From positions 4,030,001 to 4,094,000 of the forward strand of contig NZ_CP053985.1 in NCBI RefSeq assembly GCF_013267355.1: a DNA stretch of 64,000 bases, written 5' to 3'. Made by a program: the position numbers and the translations under genes. Under the pieces are notes generated by a model. That model saw nothing but the letters and a program-made list of their open reading frames with translations. It had not been told where the DNA came from and did not search any database. Below, in pieces: positions 32,274 through 41,263 of this stretch (position 1 is the first letter of the stretch; each line of letters begins with the position of its first letter). This DNA comes from Achromobacter pestifer. GTDB lineage: Bacteria; Pseudomonadota; Gammaproteobacteria; Burkholderiales; Burkholderiaceae_B.

Positions 32274-33232
32274 TCGATCCCGCCATCCTGAAGGAAGCGG
32301 CCGGCTGGCTGGTACGCTTCCAATCCGAGACCTTGTCGCCGTCGGACCGCGAGTCCTTCGACCGCTGGCGCGGGCGCAGCGCGGCGCATGCCGCCGCCTG
32401 GCAGCGCGCCGAAGAAATGCTGCGCGGATTCGGCCAGGTTCCGCCGCGGATCGCCGGCGATACCTTGCGGCGGCTGGATCGCCCGGGACGCCGGCAGGCG
32501 CTGCGGGCGCTGGCTGGCCTGTTGGTGCTGGGACCGGCGGCCTGGCTGGCCGGACGCGAGCTGCCCTGGCGCGAATGGAGCGCGGATGCGCGCACCGCGA
32601 CTGGCGAACAGCGCCGCATGGAACTGGCCGACGGCACGCAGTTGGTGCTCAACACGGCCAGTGCGGTCGATATCGAATACACCGCAAGGCAGCGCACGTT
32701 GTGGCTGCGGGCGGGCGAAATCCTGTTGACCACGGGCCGCGACTCGCCGCAGCTGCAGCGGCCCTTTGTCGTCCAGACCGCGCAAGGCGCGATACGCGCG
32801 CTGGGCACGCGCTTCATGGTGCACGACGAAGGCGAGGCCGTGCGCGTGGCGGTATTCGAGGGCGCGGTGGAGATCCGGCCCAAGTCGGCGGGGGCCGGCG
32901 CCACGGTGCTGCCGGCCGGGCAGCAGACTGTCTTCAATGGGCGCGAGGTGCAGCCCCAGGTGGCGGTGGACGCCACGGCCGCCTCATGGGAACAGGGCAT
33001 GCTCGCCGTGCGCGGCTGGCGGCTGGCGGACCTCGTGGATGAGCTGGGCCGGTATCGCCGGGGCGTGCTGCGCTGTGATCCGGCGGTGGCGGGGCTGCGG
33101 GTATCGGGGGCTTTTCCCTTGAACGACACCGATGCCAGCTTGAGGCTGCTGGAAAAGACCCTGCCCGTGAGAGTGAGCCGGATCACGCCGTACTGGACCA
33201 CGGTTGCTGCCCGCGCCGGCGTTACAAATTAA
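32270..33232 (+). CDS. FecR-like anti-sigma factor, cassette 3
   Basis: 320 residues. N-terminal anti-sigma segment (AILKEAAGWLVRFQSETLSP, FDRWRGRSAAHAAAWQRAEE), hydrophobic segment near residue 80 (ALAGLLVLGPAAWLAG), FecR domain (GEQRRMELADGTQLVLNTAS; RALGTRFMVHDEGEAVRVAV) and C-terminal lobe (RLADLVDELGRYRRGVL). GTG at 32270 is chosen because it overlaps the sigma stop as GTGA and places the conserved DPAILKEA at the N-terminus; an ATG nine codons upstream is possible. Confidence 0.9.
   Translation: MIDPAILKEAAGWLVRFQSETLSPSDRESFDRWRGRSAAHAAAWQRAEEMLRGFGQVPPRIAGDTLRRLDRPGRRQALRALAGLLVLGPAAWLAGRELPWREWSADARTATGEQRRMELADGTQLVLNTASAVDIEYTARQRTLWLRAGEILLTTGRDSPQLQRPFVVQTAQGAIRALGTRFMVHDEGEAVRVAVFEGAVEIRPKSAGAGATVLPAGQQTVFNGREVQPQVAVDATAASWEQGMLAVRGWRLADLVDELGRYRRGVLRCDPAVAGLRVSGAFPLNDTDASLRLLEKTLPVRVSRITPYWTTVAARAGVTN
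33221..33231. repeat. GTTACAAATTA motif in receptor 3 leader
   Basis: Third copy of the shared motif, overlapping the last codons of FecR 3 and 108 bp before the receptor ATG. It shares GTTACAAA plus TAA spacing with the copy before receptor 1. Confidence 0.35.
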
Positions 33233-33328
33233 TCGCAGTCGGGCTGAACCTTTTTTCCGCTTCGTCCGGTGTACCGGGTGAACCGCCGCGTATCGCGCGC
33301 CACCCAGACCCTTACGAAGGATAGCTTC

Positions 33329-35794
33329 ATGGTTTCCCGAATCTCCCGTCCGCCACGCCCGGCCCGTGACGCAGCCGTCCTGCCGCCGCTGATGGCGACG
33401 TTGCGGGCCGCCGGCATGGGCTTGGCCTTGCTGGCCGCGGCGGGGACGGCGCCGCCAGCGCTGGCCGCCGACACCGTCAGCGCCGCGGCGCGCAAGGCCT
33501 ACGCGATCCCGGCAGGCCCTCTGGGCGACGCGCTGGCCCGGTTCGCCGCCGCCGCGGGCGTGCCGCTGTCGTTCGATCCGGCCATGGTGGCGGGACTGCA
33601 CAGCAACGGACTGGACGGCGACTACAGCGTGAAGGAAGGCTTCTCCCGTTTGCTGTCAGGGTCGGGCTATGGCTTGTCGGAGCAGGGCGGCGGAGCCTAT
33701 TCCCTGCGCAAGCTGCCGTCGGGGGCGGACGAGTCGGCGACCGTGCTGCCCGCGGTCACCGTCGCGGGCGCCGGCGCGGCTCCTTTCGCGTTGCCGGCGG
33801 AATACGACGGCGGCCAGGTGGCCAGGGGCGGACGCCTGGGCCTGCTGGGCAACCGCGACGTGATGGATACGCCGTTCAGCGTCACCAACTACACCTCGGA
33901 CCTGCTGGCGAACCGTCAGGCGGTAACGCTGGCCGACGCGCTGAACGTCGAGCCTTCGGTGCGCTTTACCGGGCAGATCGGCGGCGTGACTGACTCGTTC
34001 TACATCCGGGGCTTTCCCATCGGCGAAGGCAACCTGGGCGAAATCGCCTTTGACGGGGTTTATGGCGTGGCGCCCAACTATCACGTCTTCACCGATTACA
34101 TCGAGCGGGTCGAAGTGCTGAAAGGGCCGGCCGCGCTGCTGTACGGCATGTCGCCCAACAGCGGCGTGGGCGGCGTGATCAACATGGTGCCCAAGCGGGC
34201 GCTGCCGCAGGACCTGAGCCGCGTGTCCGCCGACTATGTGGGCGACTCGCAATTCGGCGCGCGCGCGGACCTGAGCCGCCGCTTCGGCAAGGATGGGGAG
34301 TGGGGCGTGCGCGTCAACGGCATGCACCGCCAGGGCGATACGCCGCTGGACAATCTGTATTCGCGCACCGACATCGGCGCGCTGTCGCTGGACTACCAGG
34401 GCGAGCGGCTGCGCGCCTCGCTGGACCTGCTGACGCAGAATGAAAAGATCGACGCGCCCACGCGGCCCTTCCTGGTGGCTGCCGGCATCGATGTTCCGCA
34501 CGCAGCGGACGGACGGCGCAACGCCACCCAGCCCTGGGGCTGGTGGAAATCCGACGGGCAATCGGCGCTGCTGCGGGTCGAGTACGACATCAGCGAGCGC
34601 CTGACGGTGTTCGCCGACGCGGGCGGCTCGGACACGAACGTGTCGCGCCTGTCGGACCAGACGCCCACCATCGTCAACGCGGCGGGCGACACGGTGGTCA
34701 CGCCGAACAACTTCAGGTTCGAAGTCAACCGCAGCACTTACAACGCAGGCCTGCGCGCCAAGCTGGACACAGGCCCGGTGCGCCATGCCATCAGCTTCAT
34801 GGGCAGCCTGTACAGCGACCGGAATTCGCAGGCCAGTGTGATGGGTACGCCGCTCACGTCGAACATCTACCATCCGATCACGCGGCCGGAGCAACACATC
34901 CCGGCGCCGGCCAACGTGCCCAAGATCTCCTCGTCCGATCTTTCCGGCCTGGCGCTGGCCGATACGCTCAGCATCCTGGACGAGCGCGCGCAGCTGACCC
35001 TGGGCGTGCGCCAGCAGCGCATCCAGTCCCGCAATTTCAACGCCGCGACCGGCGCGCGTACCGTCAGCTATGACGAAAGCGCAACCACGCCGCTGGCGGG
35101 CATCGTCATCAAGCCCTGGAGCAATGTCTCGCTGTATGCCAACTACATCGAAGGCCTGAGCAAGGGCGATGTGGCGCCGGCCACCGCGTCCAATGCCGGC
35201 CAGGTGTTCAAACCCTACAAGGCCAGGCAGAAGGAAGTGGGCGTGAAGGTGGACATGGACAGCGCCATGCTGACCTTGAGCGCCTTCGAGATCACCAAGC
35301 CCAGCGGCCAGTTGACCAACGGCGTGTACGGCGCGGACAGCGAGCAGCGCAATCGCGGGCTGGAGCTGAACCTGGCCGGCGAACCGTGGCGCGGCCTGCG
35401 CCTGCTGGGCGGAGTGACCTGGCTGGACGCGGAGCTGACGCGCGCGGGCAACAAGGCCGTGGTGGGCAACCGGCCCGTGGGCGTGCCGAAGGTGTCGGTG
35501 AACCTGGGCGCGGAATGGGATACGCCCTGGGTTGCGGGCCTGACCCTGACCGGCAGCATGATGCACACCGGCAGTGAATACATCAATCAGGCCAACACCC
35601 AGTCGGTGCCGTCGTGGACCACGTTCGACCTGGGGGCGCGCTATGCCACCAAGGTCTATGGCAAGGACCTCACGCTGCGCGCCAATGTGGTCAACGTGTT
35701 CAACCGGGCTTACTGGTCGGGCGTGGCCTCGTATGGCACGATTTCCCAAGGGGTGCCGCGCACGCTGATGCTGTCCGCGTCGATGGATTTCTGA
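33329..35794 (+). CDS. TonB-dependent siderophore receptor with signalling domain, cassette 3
   Basis: 821 residues. Signal peptide (LALLAAAGTAPPALAAD), STN domain (YAIPAGPLGDALARFAAAAG to AYSLRK), plug with NRDVMDTPFSVTNYTSDLLA and VEVLKGPAALLYGMSPNSGV, and a barrel ending RTLMLSASMDF with terminal Phe. The DVMDTPFSVTNYT plug and SQGVPRT ending differ from receptors 1 and 2 and resemble the FcuA ferrichrome-receptor branch, so a different ligand class is likely. ATG 33329 has AAGGA 7 nt upstream. Confidence 0.92.
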   Translation: MVSRISRPPRPARDAAVLPPLMATLRAAGMGLALLAAAGTAPPALAADTVSAAARKAYAIPAGPLGDALARFAAAAGVPLSFDPAMVAGLHSNGLDGDYSVKEGFSRLLSGSGYGLSEQGGGAYSLRKLPSGADESATVLPAVTVAGAGAAPFALPAEYDGGQVARGGRLGLLGNRDVMDTPFSVTNYTSDLLANRQAVTLADALNVEPSVRFTGQIGGVTDSFYIRGFPIGEGNLGEIAFDGVYGVAPNYHVFTDYIERVEVLKGPAALLYGMSPNSGVGGVINMVPKRALPQDLSRVSADYVGDSQFGARADLSRRFGKDGEWGVRVNGMHRQGDTPLDNLYSRTDIGALSLDYQGERLRASLDLLTQNEKIDAPTRPFLVAAGIDVPHAADGRRNATQPWGWWKSDGQSALLRVEYDISERLTVFADAGGSDTNVSRLSDQTPTIVNAAGDTVVTPNNFRFEVNRSTYNAGLRAKLDTGPVRHAISFMGSLYSDRNSQASVMGTPLTSNIYHPITRPEQHIPAPANVPKISSSDLSGLALADTLSILDERAQLTLGVRQQRIQSRNFNAATGARTVSYDESATTPLAGIVIKPWSNVSLYANYIEGLSKGDVAPATASNAGQVFKPYKARQKEVGVKVDMDSAMLTLSAFEITKPSGQLTNGVYGADSEQRNRGLELNLAGEPWRGLRLLGGVTWLDAELTRAGNKAVVGNRPVGVPKVSVNLGAEWDTPWVAGLTLTGSMMHTGSEYINQANTQSVPSWTTFDLGARYATKVYGKDLTLRANVVNVFNRAYWSGVASYGTISQGVPRTLMLSASMDF

Positions 35795-35800
35795 CCGGCG

Positions 35801-36697
35801 CTAGGATGCCAGCAGCCCGCTGATACGGGCCAGATTGTCCAGCGTGCTGCGCAGGTGGTCCGCCAACTGCGCAGCGGCTTCTTCGTTGCGTTCGTGTTCC
35901 AGCAGCTCCAGGATGGCCAGGTGCTGGTCGCAATGCTGCGTGTAGCGGCTGCGGTCTTGCATGGAGCGGTAGGAAAGCAGCCGGCGCACGCGGTTGACGC
36001 GCTTGATGGCGTCGATGAAGAAAGGATTGCCCGAGGCTTCCACCAGTGATTCGTGGAAGCGCACCCCGCGTTCATGCAACTGGTCGGCGGTGTCGGTGGC
36101 GATGCCGCCGTCCAGCAGGTGTTTTTCGGCGGCGCGGCAGCGCGCCAGCACCTGCTTGTCAATGCGAAAACCGGGCTCCAGCAGCGCCGCCGGCTCCAGC
36201 GCCAGCCGCAGTCGATAGGACTGCAGCAGGCTGTCGGGCGTGGTCATCATGGATGAAAACTCCCAGCCGTAGCCGGGCCTGCGCTGCACCCAGCCTTCCT
36301 GCGAGATGCGTTCCAGCAAGACTTGGGCTTGTGCAGCCGTCAAGCCATAGCGCGCCCGCAGCAACGCCTCGCTGCATTGCATGGGCAGGGCGCCGCGCAG
36401 CAGTTCGTCGGCCAGTTTGAAGTAGCTATGCGTGACGATGTCGCCCGCGGACGGTGGCGCGAGATCTTCGCGCAGGTCAGCCAGCGTGTCGTGCCCCTGC
36501 TCCAGGAAGTAGCCGCGGTTGGGTTTGCGTGAAACGACGCCGCGTTGTTCCAGGACGCCGAGCGCGTCGTTGACCGGCGAGCGCGACAGGCGCAGCCGGT
36601 CGGCGATCTTCTGCGCACTCAGGTGCGCACCCGCGGACAGGCGATCCTCCTGGATCAGCGCCAGGATTTTCGCGGCGGTATGGGTTTGGGCGCTCAT
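35801..36697 (-). CDS. GntR-family regulator with two winged-helix domains and FCD domain
   Basis: 298 residues. The first winged helix-turn-helix (residues 5-66: LSAQKIADRLRLSRSPVNDA, VVSRKPNRGYFLEQ) is normal GntR. A second winged-helix-like segment follows at about 90-145 (FKLADELLRGALPMQCSEAL, YGLTAAQAQVLLERISQEGW, VQRRPGYGWEF), then a helical FCD ligand-binding domain (LEPAALLEPGFRI, ERGVRFHESLVEASGNPFFI). A second wHTH is uncommon. The gene overlaps the aconitase stop by 4 bp, so it is the downstream partner of that operon and probably its autoregulator, sensing an organic acid. Confidence 0.85.
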   Translation of the reverse strand: MSAQTHTAAKILALIQEDRLSAGAHLSAQKIADRLRLSRSPVNDALGVLEQRGVVSRKPNRGYFLEQGHDTLADLREDLAPPSAGDIVTHSYFKLADELLRGALPMQCSEALLRARYGLTAAQAQVLLERISQEGWVQRRPGYGWEFSSMMTTPDSLLQSYRLRLALEPAALLEPGFRIDKQVLARCRAAEKHLLDGGIATDTADQLHERGVRFHESLVEASGNPFFIDAIKRVNRVRRLLSYRSMQDRSRYTQHCDQHLAILELLEHERNEEAAAQLADHLRSTLDNLARISGLLAS

Positions 36698-39327
36698 GCG
36701 TTGCGGACGGCGGAATGGAGGGTGTCCGACAGGATAGCGGGAATGACGCCGCCCATGCGCAGCAGCCTGACTTCCAGCCGGGTCTCGACCGCGGCCGTGG
36801 CCTGCAGGGTGTCGACGGCGCCGCCGGCGCGCAGGATGCGCACTGCCACGGGCATGCGCGGCGTCAGCGCGGCGGCCTGGGCATCGATCTCGATCTGGTC
36901 GCCGGGCTGGATCCGCAGTGTCTCCGGCGTGGCGCCCGCGGGCAGGCGCAGGGGCAGGATGCCCATGCCGATCAGGTTGGAGCGGTGGATACGTTCGAAA
37001 CTGACCGCCAGCACCGCGCGTATGCCCAGCAGGCGCTGACCCTTGGCGGCCCAGTCGCGCGAGGAGCCCGTGCCATAGCGTTCGCCCGCCACCAGGACCA
37101 CCGGCTGGCCGGCCCGTGCATAACGGCCGGCGGCCTCCCAGATCGGCTCCACGCGGCCGCTGGGTGCGTGCAGCGTGTGGCCCACGGGCGCGTCGGGACA
37201 GAGCAGGTTGGCGAGGCTTTTGCTGTAGAAGGCCGCGCGCATCATCACCTGCCAGTTGCCGCGGCGCGATGCAAAGACGTTCAGATCGTTGCGGTCGTCG
37301 CCGCGTTCGACCAGGAAGTCCGCAATCGGGCTATCCGGCGGAATGGCGCTGGCGGGCGACAGATGATCGGTGGTCACGTCGTCGCCCAGCACCAGCAGGG
37401 GATGCGCGGTGTAGCGGCCCAATTGGCTGGCCTCCGCGGTGCTGGCGAAGGGCGGGCGGCGCAGCGCGGTGGAGGCGGGGTCCCAGGGAAAGCGCGCCGA
37501 ATCCGGCGATTGCAGAGTCTGCCATGACGGGTTGGCGCTGGCGGCCTGGAAGGCTGCGCGGTAGTCGGCCGGCTGCTGGCCGGCGGATAGCGCGGCGTCG
37601 ATCTCGGCGTCGTCCGGCCACAGCTCGCGCAGAGGGACGGGACGCCCGTCTGGCGCGGTCTGCACGGGTTCCAGGCTCAGGTCGCGTTCGGCATCGCCCG
37701 CCAGCGCGAAGGCGATAACCAATGCCGGCGACATCAGGAAGCCCAAGTCCAGGTCCGGGTGGATGCGGCCGGCGAAGTTGCGGTTGCCGGACAGCACCGC
37801 CACGGGATGGACCGAGCCGGCCGCCATGGCCTCGCGTACGGCTTCGGGCAGGGGCCCGGAATTGCCGATGCAGGTGGTGCAGCCGTAGCCCACGATGTCA
37901 AAGCCCACGGCGGCCAGGTCGTCCAGCAGCCCGGCGCGCGCCAGATACGCAGCGGCCGCGGGCGAGCCTGGGGCCAGCGAGGTCTTCACCCAGGCGGGCA
38001 CGCGCAAGCCGGCCTGGCGCGCCTTGCGGGCCAGCAGGCCGGCGGCCGTCAACAGGCGCGGGTCCGAGGTGTTGGTGCAGCTGGTGATGGCGGCGATGGC
38101 GATTGCGTGGCGGGGGAGCCCGCCGGTGGCCGGCGTGGGGCTGGACGCCAGCCCGGCCAGGACGGCCTTGGTGTGCCCATACGGATGCAGATCCTGTGGC
38201 CGTCTGGGGCCGGCCACATGCATCTGCACGCGGTCCAGCGCGATGTCGACGACGCGGGTATAGCGCGGCGCGGCGGCGGGGTCGTAGGCGATGCCGGCGC
38301 GTTCGGCATAGGCCTGCACCTGCGCGATCAGCGATTCGGGCCGGCCCGTCTGGCGCAGATAGGCCAGCGTTTCGGCGTCGATCGGGAAGTAGCCCGTGGT
38401 GGCGCCGTATTCGGGCGCCATGTTGGCCACCACGCAACGGCTGCCGGCCGGCAGCGTGGCCACGCCTGGCCCGAAGAATTCCACGAACTCTCCGGACACC
38501 TGGATCTCGCGCAGGCGCTGCGTCACGGTCAGCGCCAGGTCGGTCGCAGTGACGCCGGCCGCCAGCGCGCCGCTCAGGCGCACGCCGATCACATCGGGGA
38601 TGCGCAGCAGGGTGGGCATGCCGAACATCACGGTCTGCGCCTCCAGTCCGCCCACGCCCCAACCCAGCACGCCGATGCCGTTGATCATGGGCGTATGGCT
38701 GTCGGTGCCTATCATCATGTCCGGATGCAGCGCGATGCCTTCGGCGCTTTCGCGTGCGCAGACCACCGTGGCCAGCTGCTCCAGGTTGATGGTGTGCATG
38801 ATGCCGGTGCCCGGCGGATGGATGCGCACATTGGACAAGGCCTTGGCGGCCCAGCGCAGGAAGCGGTAGCGCTCCGCGTTGCGGCGCAGTTCCAGGTCCA
38901 GGTTCAGCGCGGCGGCATCGGCGCGTGCGTAGGCCTGCACCGCAAGCGAATGGTCCACGGATACATCCACGGGCAACACCGGGTTCAGCGCGGCGGGATC
39001 GACGCCGGCTTCGGCCAGGGCGTCGCGCATCGCGGCGATGTCGACCAGCGCCGGGGTGCTGGTGGTGTCGTGCATCAGTACGCGGCCGGGCTGGAAAGCG
39101 ATTTCGGCCTCGCTCGTGCCGCGCTCCAGCCAGCCGAACAGCGCCGCGGCCGCGGCGTCGCGTTCCGCGTCCTGCATGTTGCGCTGCGCGTTTTCCAGCA
39201 GCAGCCGCAACACCACGGGCAGGCGGAAGTACTCGGCGCCGTACATGCCGGGCAGGTCCAGGTAGGTGTAACGGGCGTCGTCCAGCGTGAAACTGGCGTG
39301 CCGGGGCGTGGCGATGGGGGTTTCCAT
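36694..39327 (-). CDS. acnA: Aconitate hydratase, AcnA type
   Basis: 877 residues, close to the length of AcnA. The 4Fe-4S ligands are present in AITSCTNTSDPRLLTAAG and GYGCTTCIGNSGPLPEA. Substrate motifs include MMIGTDSHTPMINGIGVLGW, LSGNRNFAGRIHPDL and the swivel-domain GERYGTGSSRDWAAKGQRLL. It interconverts citrate and isocitrate, or acts on a related tricarboxylate. Linkage to a GntR-FCD regulator rather than to core citrate-cycle genes suggests a specialised paralogue. ATG at 39327 is chosen over a start 12 codons upstream inside the operator region. Confidence 0.88.
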   Translation of the reverse strand: METPIATPRHASFTLDDARYTYLDLPGMYGAEYFRLPVVLRLLLENAQRNMQDAERDAAAAALFGWLERGTSEAEIAFQPGRVLMHDTTSTPALVDIAAMRDALAEAGVDPAALNPVLPVDVSVDHSLAVQAYARADAAALNLDLELRRNAERYRFLRWAAKALSNVRIHPPGTGIMHTINLEQLATVVCARESAEGIALHPDMMIGTDSHTPMINGIGVLGWGVGGLEAQTVMFGMPTLLRIPDVIGVRLSGALAAGVTATDLALTVTQRLREIQVSGEFVEFFGPGVATLPAGSRCVVANMAPEYGATTGYFPIDAETLAYLRQTGRPESLIAQVQAYAERAGIAYDPAAAPRYTRVVDIALDRVQMHVAGPRRPQDLHPYGHTKAVLAGLASSPTPATGGLPRHAIAIAAITSCTNTSDPRLLTAAGLLARKARQAGLRVPAWVKTSLAPGSPAAAAYLARAGLLDDLAAVGFDIVGYGCTTCIGNSGPLPEAVREAMAAGSVHPVAVLSGNRNFAGRIHPDLDLGFLMSPALVIAFALAGDAERDLSLEPVQTAPDGRPVPLRELWPDDAEIDAALSAGQQPADYRAAFQAASANPSWQTLQSPDSARFPWDPASTALRRPPFASTAEASQLGRYTAHPLLVLGDDVTTDHLSPASAIPPDSPIADFLVERGDDRNDLNVFASRRGNWQVMMRAAFYSKSLANLLCPDAPVGHTLHAPSGRVEPIWEAAGRYARAGQPVVLVAGERYGTGSSRDWAAKGQRLLGIRAVLAVSFERIHRSNLIGMGILPLRLPAGATPETLRIQPGDQIEIDAQAAALTPRMPVAVRILRAGGAVDTLQATAAVETRLEVRLLRMGGVIPAILSDTLHSAVRNA

Positions 39328-39335
39328 GCCCGCTA

Positions 39336-39365
39336 TTTTGCATATTGAATTGTCAAAATGCAATT
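39336..39365. promoter_or_regulatory. Inverted repeat before aconitase operon, candidate GntR operator
   Basis: TTGCAT (39338-39343) and ATGCAA (39358-39363) are perfect inverted arms 14 bp apart, in an AT-rich patch 10-40 bp upstream of the aconitase ATG. Promoter-like hexamers on the minus strand overlap the patch. Position fits a repressor site for the GntR protein of the same operon. A GC-rich hairpin at 39389-39418 lies beyond it. Confidence 0.4.
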
Positions 39366-39447
39366 GTAGAAAATAAAGGGACGCATTAGCCGGGCGTACA
39401 AGAGCCGCCGCGCCCGGCGTTCGCGTAGCGCCCGCCGCCAGACCGGG

Positions 39448-40044
39448 CTAGCGCATGACGGCGTCCAGCGCGCTCAGGGCCGGCGGGATCATGGCCAGCA
39501 GGCGGGCCTTGCCCACGCCGTCGCGGGCTTGTACCGAGAGACCGTGCAGCACGACGGCGTAGTAATCGCCCAGGGCCTGCACATCGGTGCCGGGTTTGAG
39601 TTCGCCTGCCTTCAACGCGGCTTCGAGCCGGTCGATGATGGACTGCGTGCGCGCCTTGCGGTGGGTGGTGAGCCACGCCATGACGGCTTCGTTTTCGGCG
39701 GCGTAATTGGTGGCGGCCGACACCACCATGCAGCCTTGTGGACGGCCGCGCCGGGTGTAGGTAGCGACGGCGTCGGCCAGCAGTTTGGCGATCGCTTCGC
39801 GCACGCTTTCCGTACCTTCCAGCGCCTTTTCGGCGAACGCGCCGTCGCCTGCCTCGTAGCGCTCCACGGCTTCGCGGAACAATTCCTGCTTGGAGCCGAA
39901 GGCCGCATAGAGACGTGCCGAAGCCAGTCCCGTCGCCGCCACCAGATCCGCCATCGAAGTGCCCTCGTAGCCCTGCTTCCAGAATGCAAGCATTGCTTGC
40001 TGAAGCGCCAGGTCGCGGTCGAATTCTCTGGGTCTGCCTGCCAT
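39448..40044 (-). CDS. TetR-family regulator
   Basis: 198 residues. The N-terminal TetR helix-turn-helix is typical (ALQQAMLAFWKQGYEGTSMA, LVAATGLASARLYAAFGSKQ, ELFREAVERYE). The C-terminal ligand-binding domain has a cysteine in QGCMVVSAATNYAAENEA, as in regulators related to the NemR/AcuR groups. It is divergent from a three-gene catabolic operon, 135 bp apart, whose promoter carries a perfect palindrome, the expected TetR arrangement. ATG at 40044 puts GRPREFDRD at the N-terminus, as in relatives. Confidence 0.9.
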   Translation of the reverse strand: MAGRPREFDRDLALQQAMLAFWKQGYEGTSMADLVAATGLASARLYAAFGSKQELFREAVERYEAGDGAFAEKALEGTESVREAIAKLLADAVATYTRRGRPQGCMVVSAATNYAAENEAVMAWLTTHRKARTQSIIDRLEAALKAGELKPGTDVQALGDYYAVVLHGLSVQARDGVGKARLLAMIPPALSALDAVMR

Positions 40045-40117
40045 GACGGTCTCGTGGAAATGAACTGAGGCGCAGTGTAACGCCGCATGTGCGCAGCCAG
40101 GCATGCGGAGCCTGCGC

Positions 40118-40161
40118 TTGCACCGATTTCCGGCATCGTCTATTCTTTGTCGTTCGACAAA
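40118..40161 (+). promoter_or_regulatory. Promoter with palindromic TetR-type operator
   Basis: TTGCAC (40118-40123), 17-bp spacer and TATTCT (40141-40146) form a good sigma-70 promoter toward the isomerase gene. Immediately after, TTTGTCG-TT-CGACAAA (40146-40161) is a perfect palindrome centred near the expected transcription start. A TetR dimer bound here would block initiation. The palindrome is directly visible; the binding protein, most likely the divergent TetR, is inferred. Confidence 0.65.
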
Positions 40162-40179
40162 CAATTAGGTTAAACAGTC

Positions 40180-41235
40180 ATGCAAACAATCAAAGGCCCC
40201 AGCCTGCACCTGGCCCAGTTCAGCGACGCCGCCGCTCCGTTCAACAGCCTGCCCGCCATCGCCGAATGGGCGGCGGGTGTAGGCTTCAAGGCCTTGCAGA
40301 TTCCGGCCTGGGACCAGCGCTTCTTCGACAGCGCGACGGCGGCCGTCAGCCAGGACTATTGCGACGAGATCAAGGGCACGCTGGCCGGTCATGGCCTGGT
40401 GATCAGCGAGCTGACCAGCCATATCTACGGCCAGTCGCTGGCGGTGCATCCGGCCTACGACGCCATGGTCGACAACTTTGCGCCGGCCCAGGCGCGGGGC
40501 AATCCGCAGGCCAGGACGGCGTGGGCGCGGCAAGGCCTGTTGGATACGGCACGCGCATCGCGCAGGCTGGGTCTGACCGACATGGGCACGTTCTCGGGTT
40601 CGCTGGCCTGGCCCTATCTGTTCCCGTTTCCGCAACGCCCCGAAGGCCTGATCGAAGCCGCGTTCGATGAGCTTGCCAAACGTTGGCTGCCGGTCCTGGA
40701 CGAGTGCGAAGAGCAGGGCGTGAACCTGTGCTTCGAGATCCATCCCAGCGAAGACCTGCACGACGGCATTTCGTTCGAGATGTTCCGCGAACGCGTGGGC
40801 GACCACGCGCGCTGCGCCATCCTGTTCGACCCCAGTCACTTCGTGCTGCAGCAACTGAACTACCTGGAATACCTGGACATCTACAAGGACCACATCCGCA
40901 TGTTCCATGTGAAGGATGCGGAGTTCAATCCGACCGGCCGGCAAGGCATCTATGGCGGATACCAGTCCTGGATCAACCGGGCCGGGCGCTTCCGCTCGCT
41001 GGGCGACGGGCAGGTGGACTTCAAGGCGATCTTCTCGAAGCTGGCGCACTACGACTATCAGGGCTGGGCCACGCTGGAATGGGAATGCTGCCTGAAGGAC
41101 CAGGAGACCGGCGCGCGCGAGGGCGTGGAGTTCATCAACCGCCACATCATTCCGGTCACGTCCAAGGTGTTCGACGATTTCGCCGGCGCCGCCATCGACA
41201 AGCAACAGATCAACGCCCTGCTGGGCATCGCATGA
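40180..41235 (+). CDS. Sugar phosphate isomerase/epimerase family (xylose isomerase-like TIM barrel)
   Basis: 351 residues of the AP-endonuclease-2/xylose-isomerase-like TIM-barrel family. Probable metal ligands are Glu in FEIHPSED, Asp and His in ILFDPSHFVLQQ, His in MFHVKDAEF and Glu in ATLEWECCLKD. It likely isomerises or epimerises a sugar or sugar derivative in the cytoplasm. It is the first gene of a three-gene operon with two alpha/beta hydrolases, downstream of the palindromic operator, and would be induced when the TetR ligand is present. Confidence 0.88.
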   Translation: MQTIKGPSLHLAQFSDAAAPFNSLPAIAEWAAGVGFKALQIPAWDQRFFDSATAAVSQDYCDEIKGTLAGHGLVISELTSHIYGQSLAVHPAYDAMVDNFAPAQARGNPQARTAWARQGLLDTARASRRLGLTDMGTFSGSLAWPYLFPFPQRPEGLIEAAFDELAKRWLPVLDECEEQGVNLCFEIHPSEDLHDGISFEMFRERVGDHARCAILFDPSHFVLQQLNYLEYLDIYKDHIRMFHVKDAEFNPTGRQGIYGGYQSWINRAGRFRSLGDGQVDFKAIFSKLAHYDYQGWATLEWECCLKDQETGAREGVEFINRHIIPVTSKVFDDFAGAAIDKQQINALLGIA

Positions 41236-41263
41236 GCGGCCCGCGCCGCATCGGGAACCATCA

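Noticed and set aside
33656..35749. About 700-codon open frame antisense to the third receptor
   Set aside because: Same cause: no ribosome site, no domain and amino-acid composition typical of antisense GC-rich DNA. The receptor on the plus strand has clear motifs throughout.
39389..39418. GC-rich hairpin with 8-bp arms as terminator of the TetR gene
   Set aside because: The loop is 14 nt and no T tract follows on the minus strand, so evidence is too weak for a terminator call.
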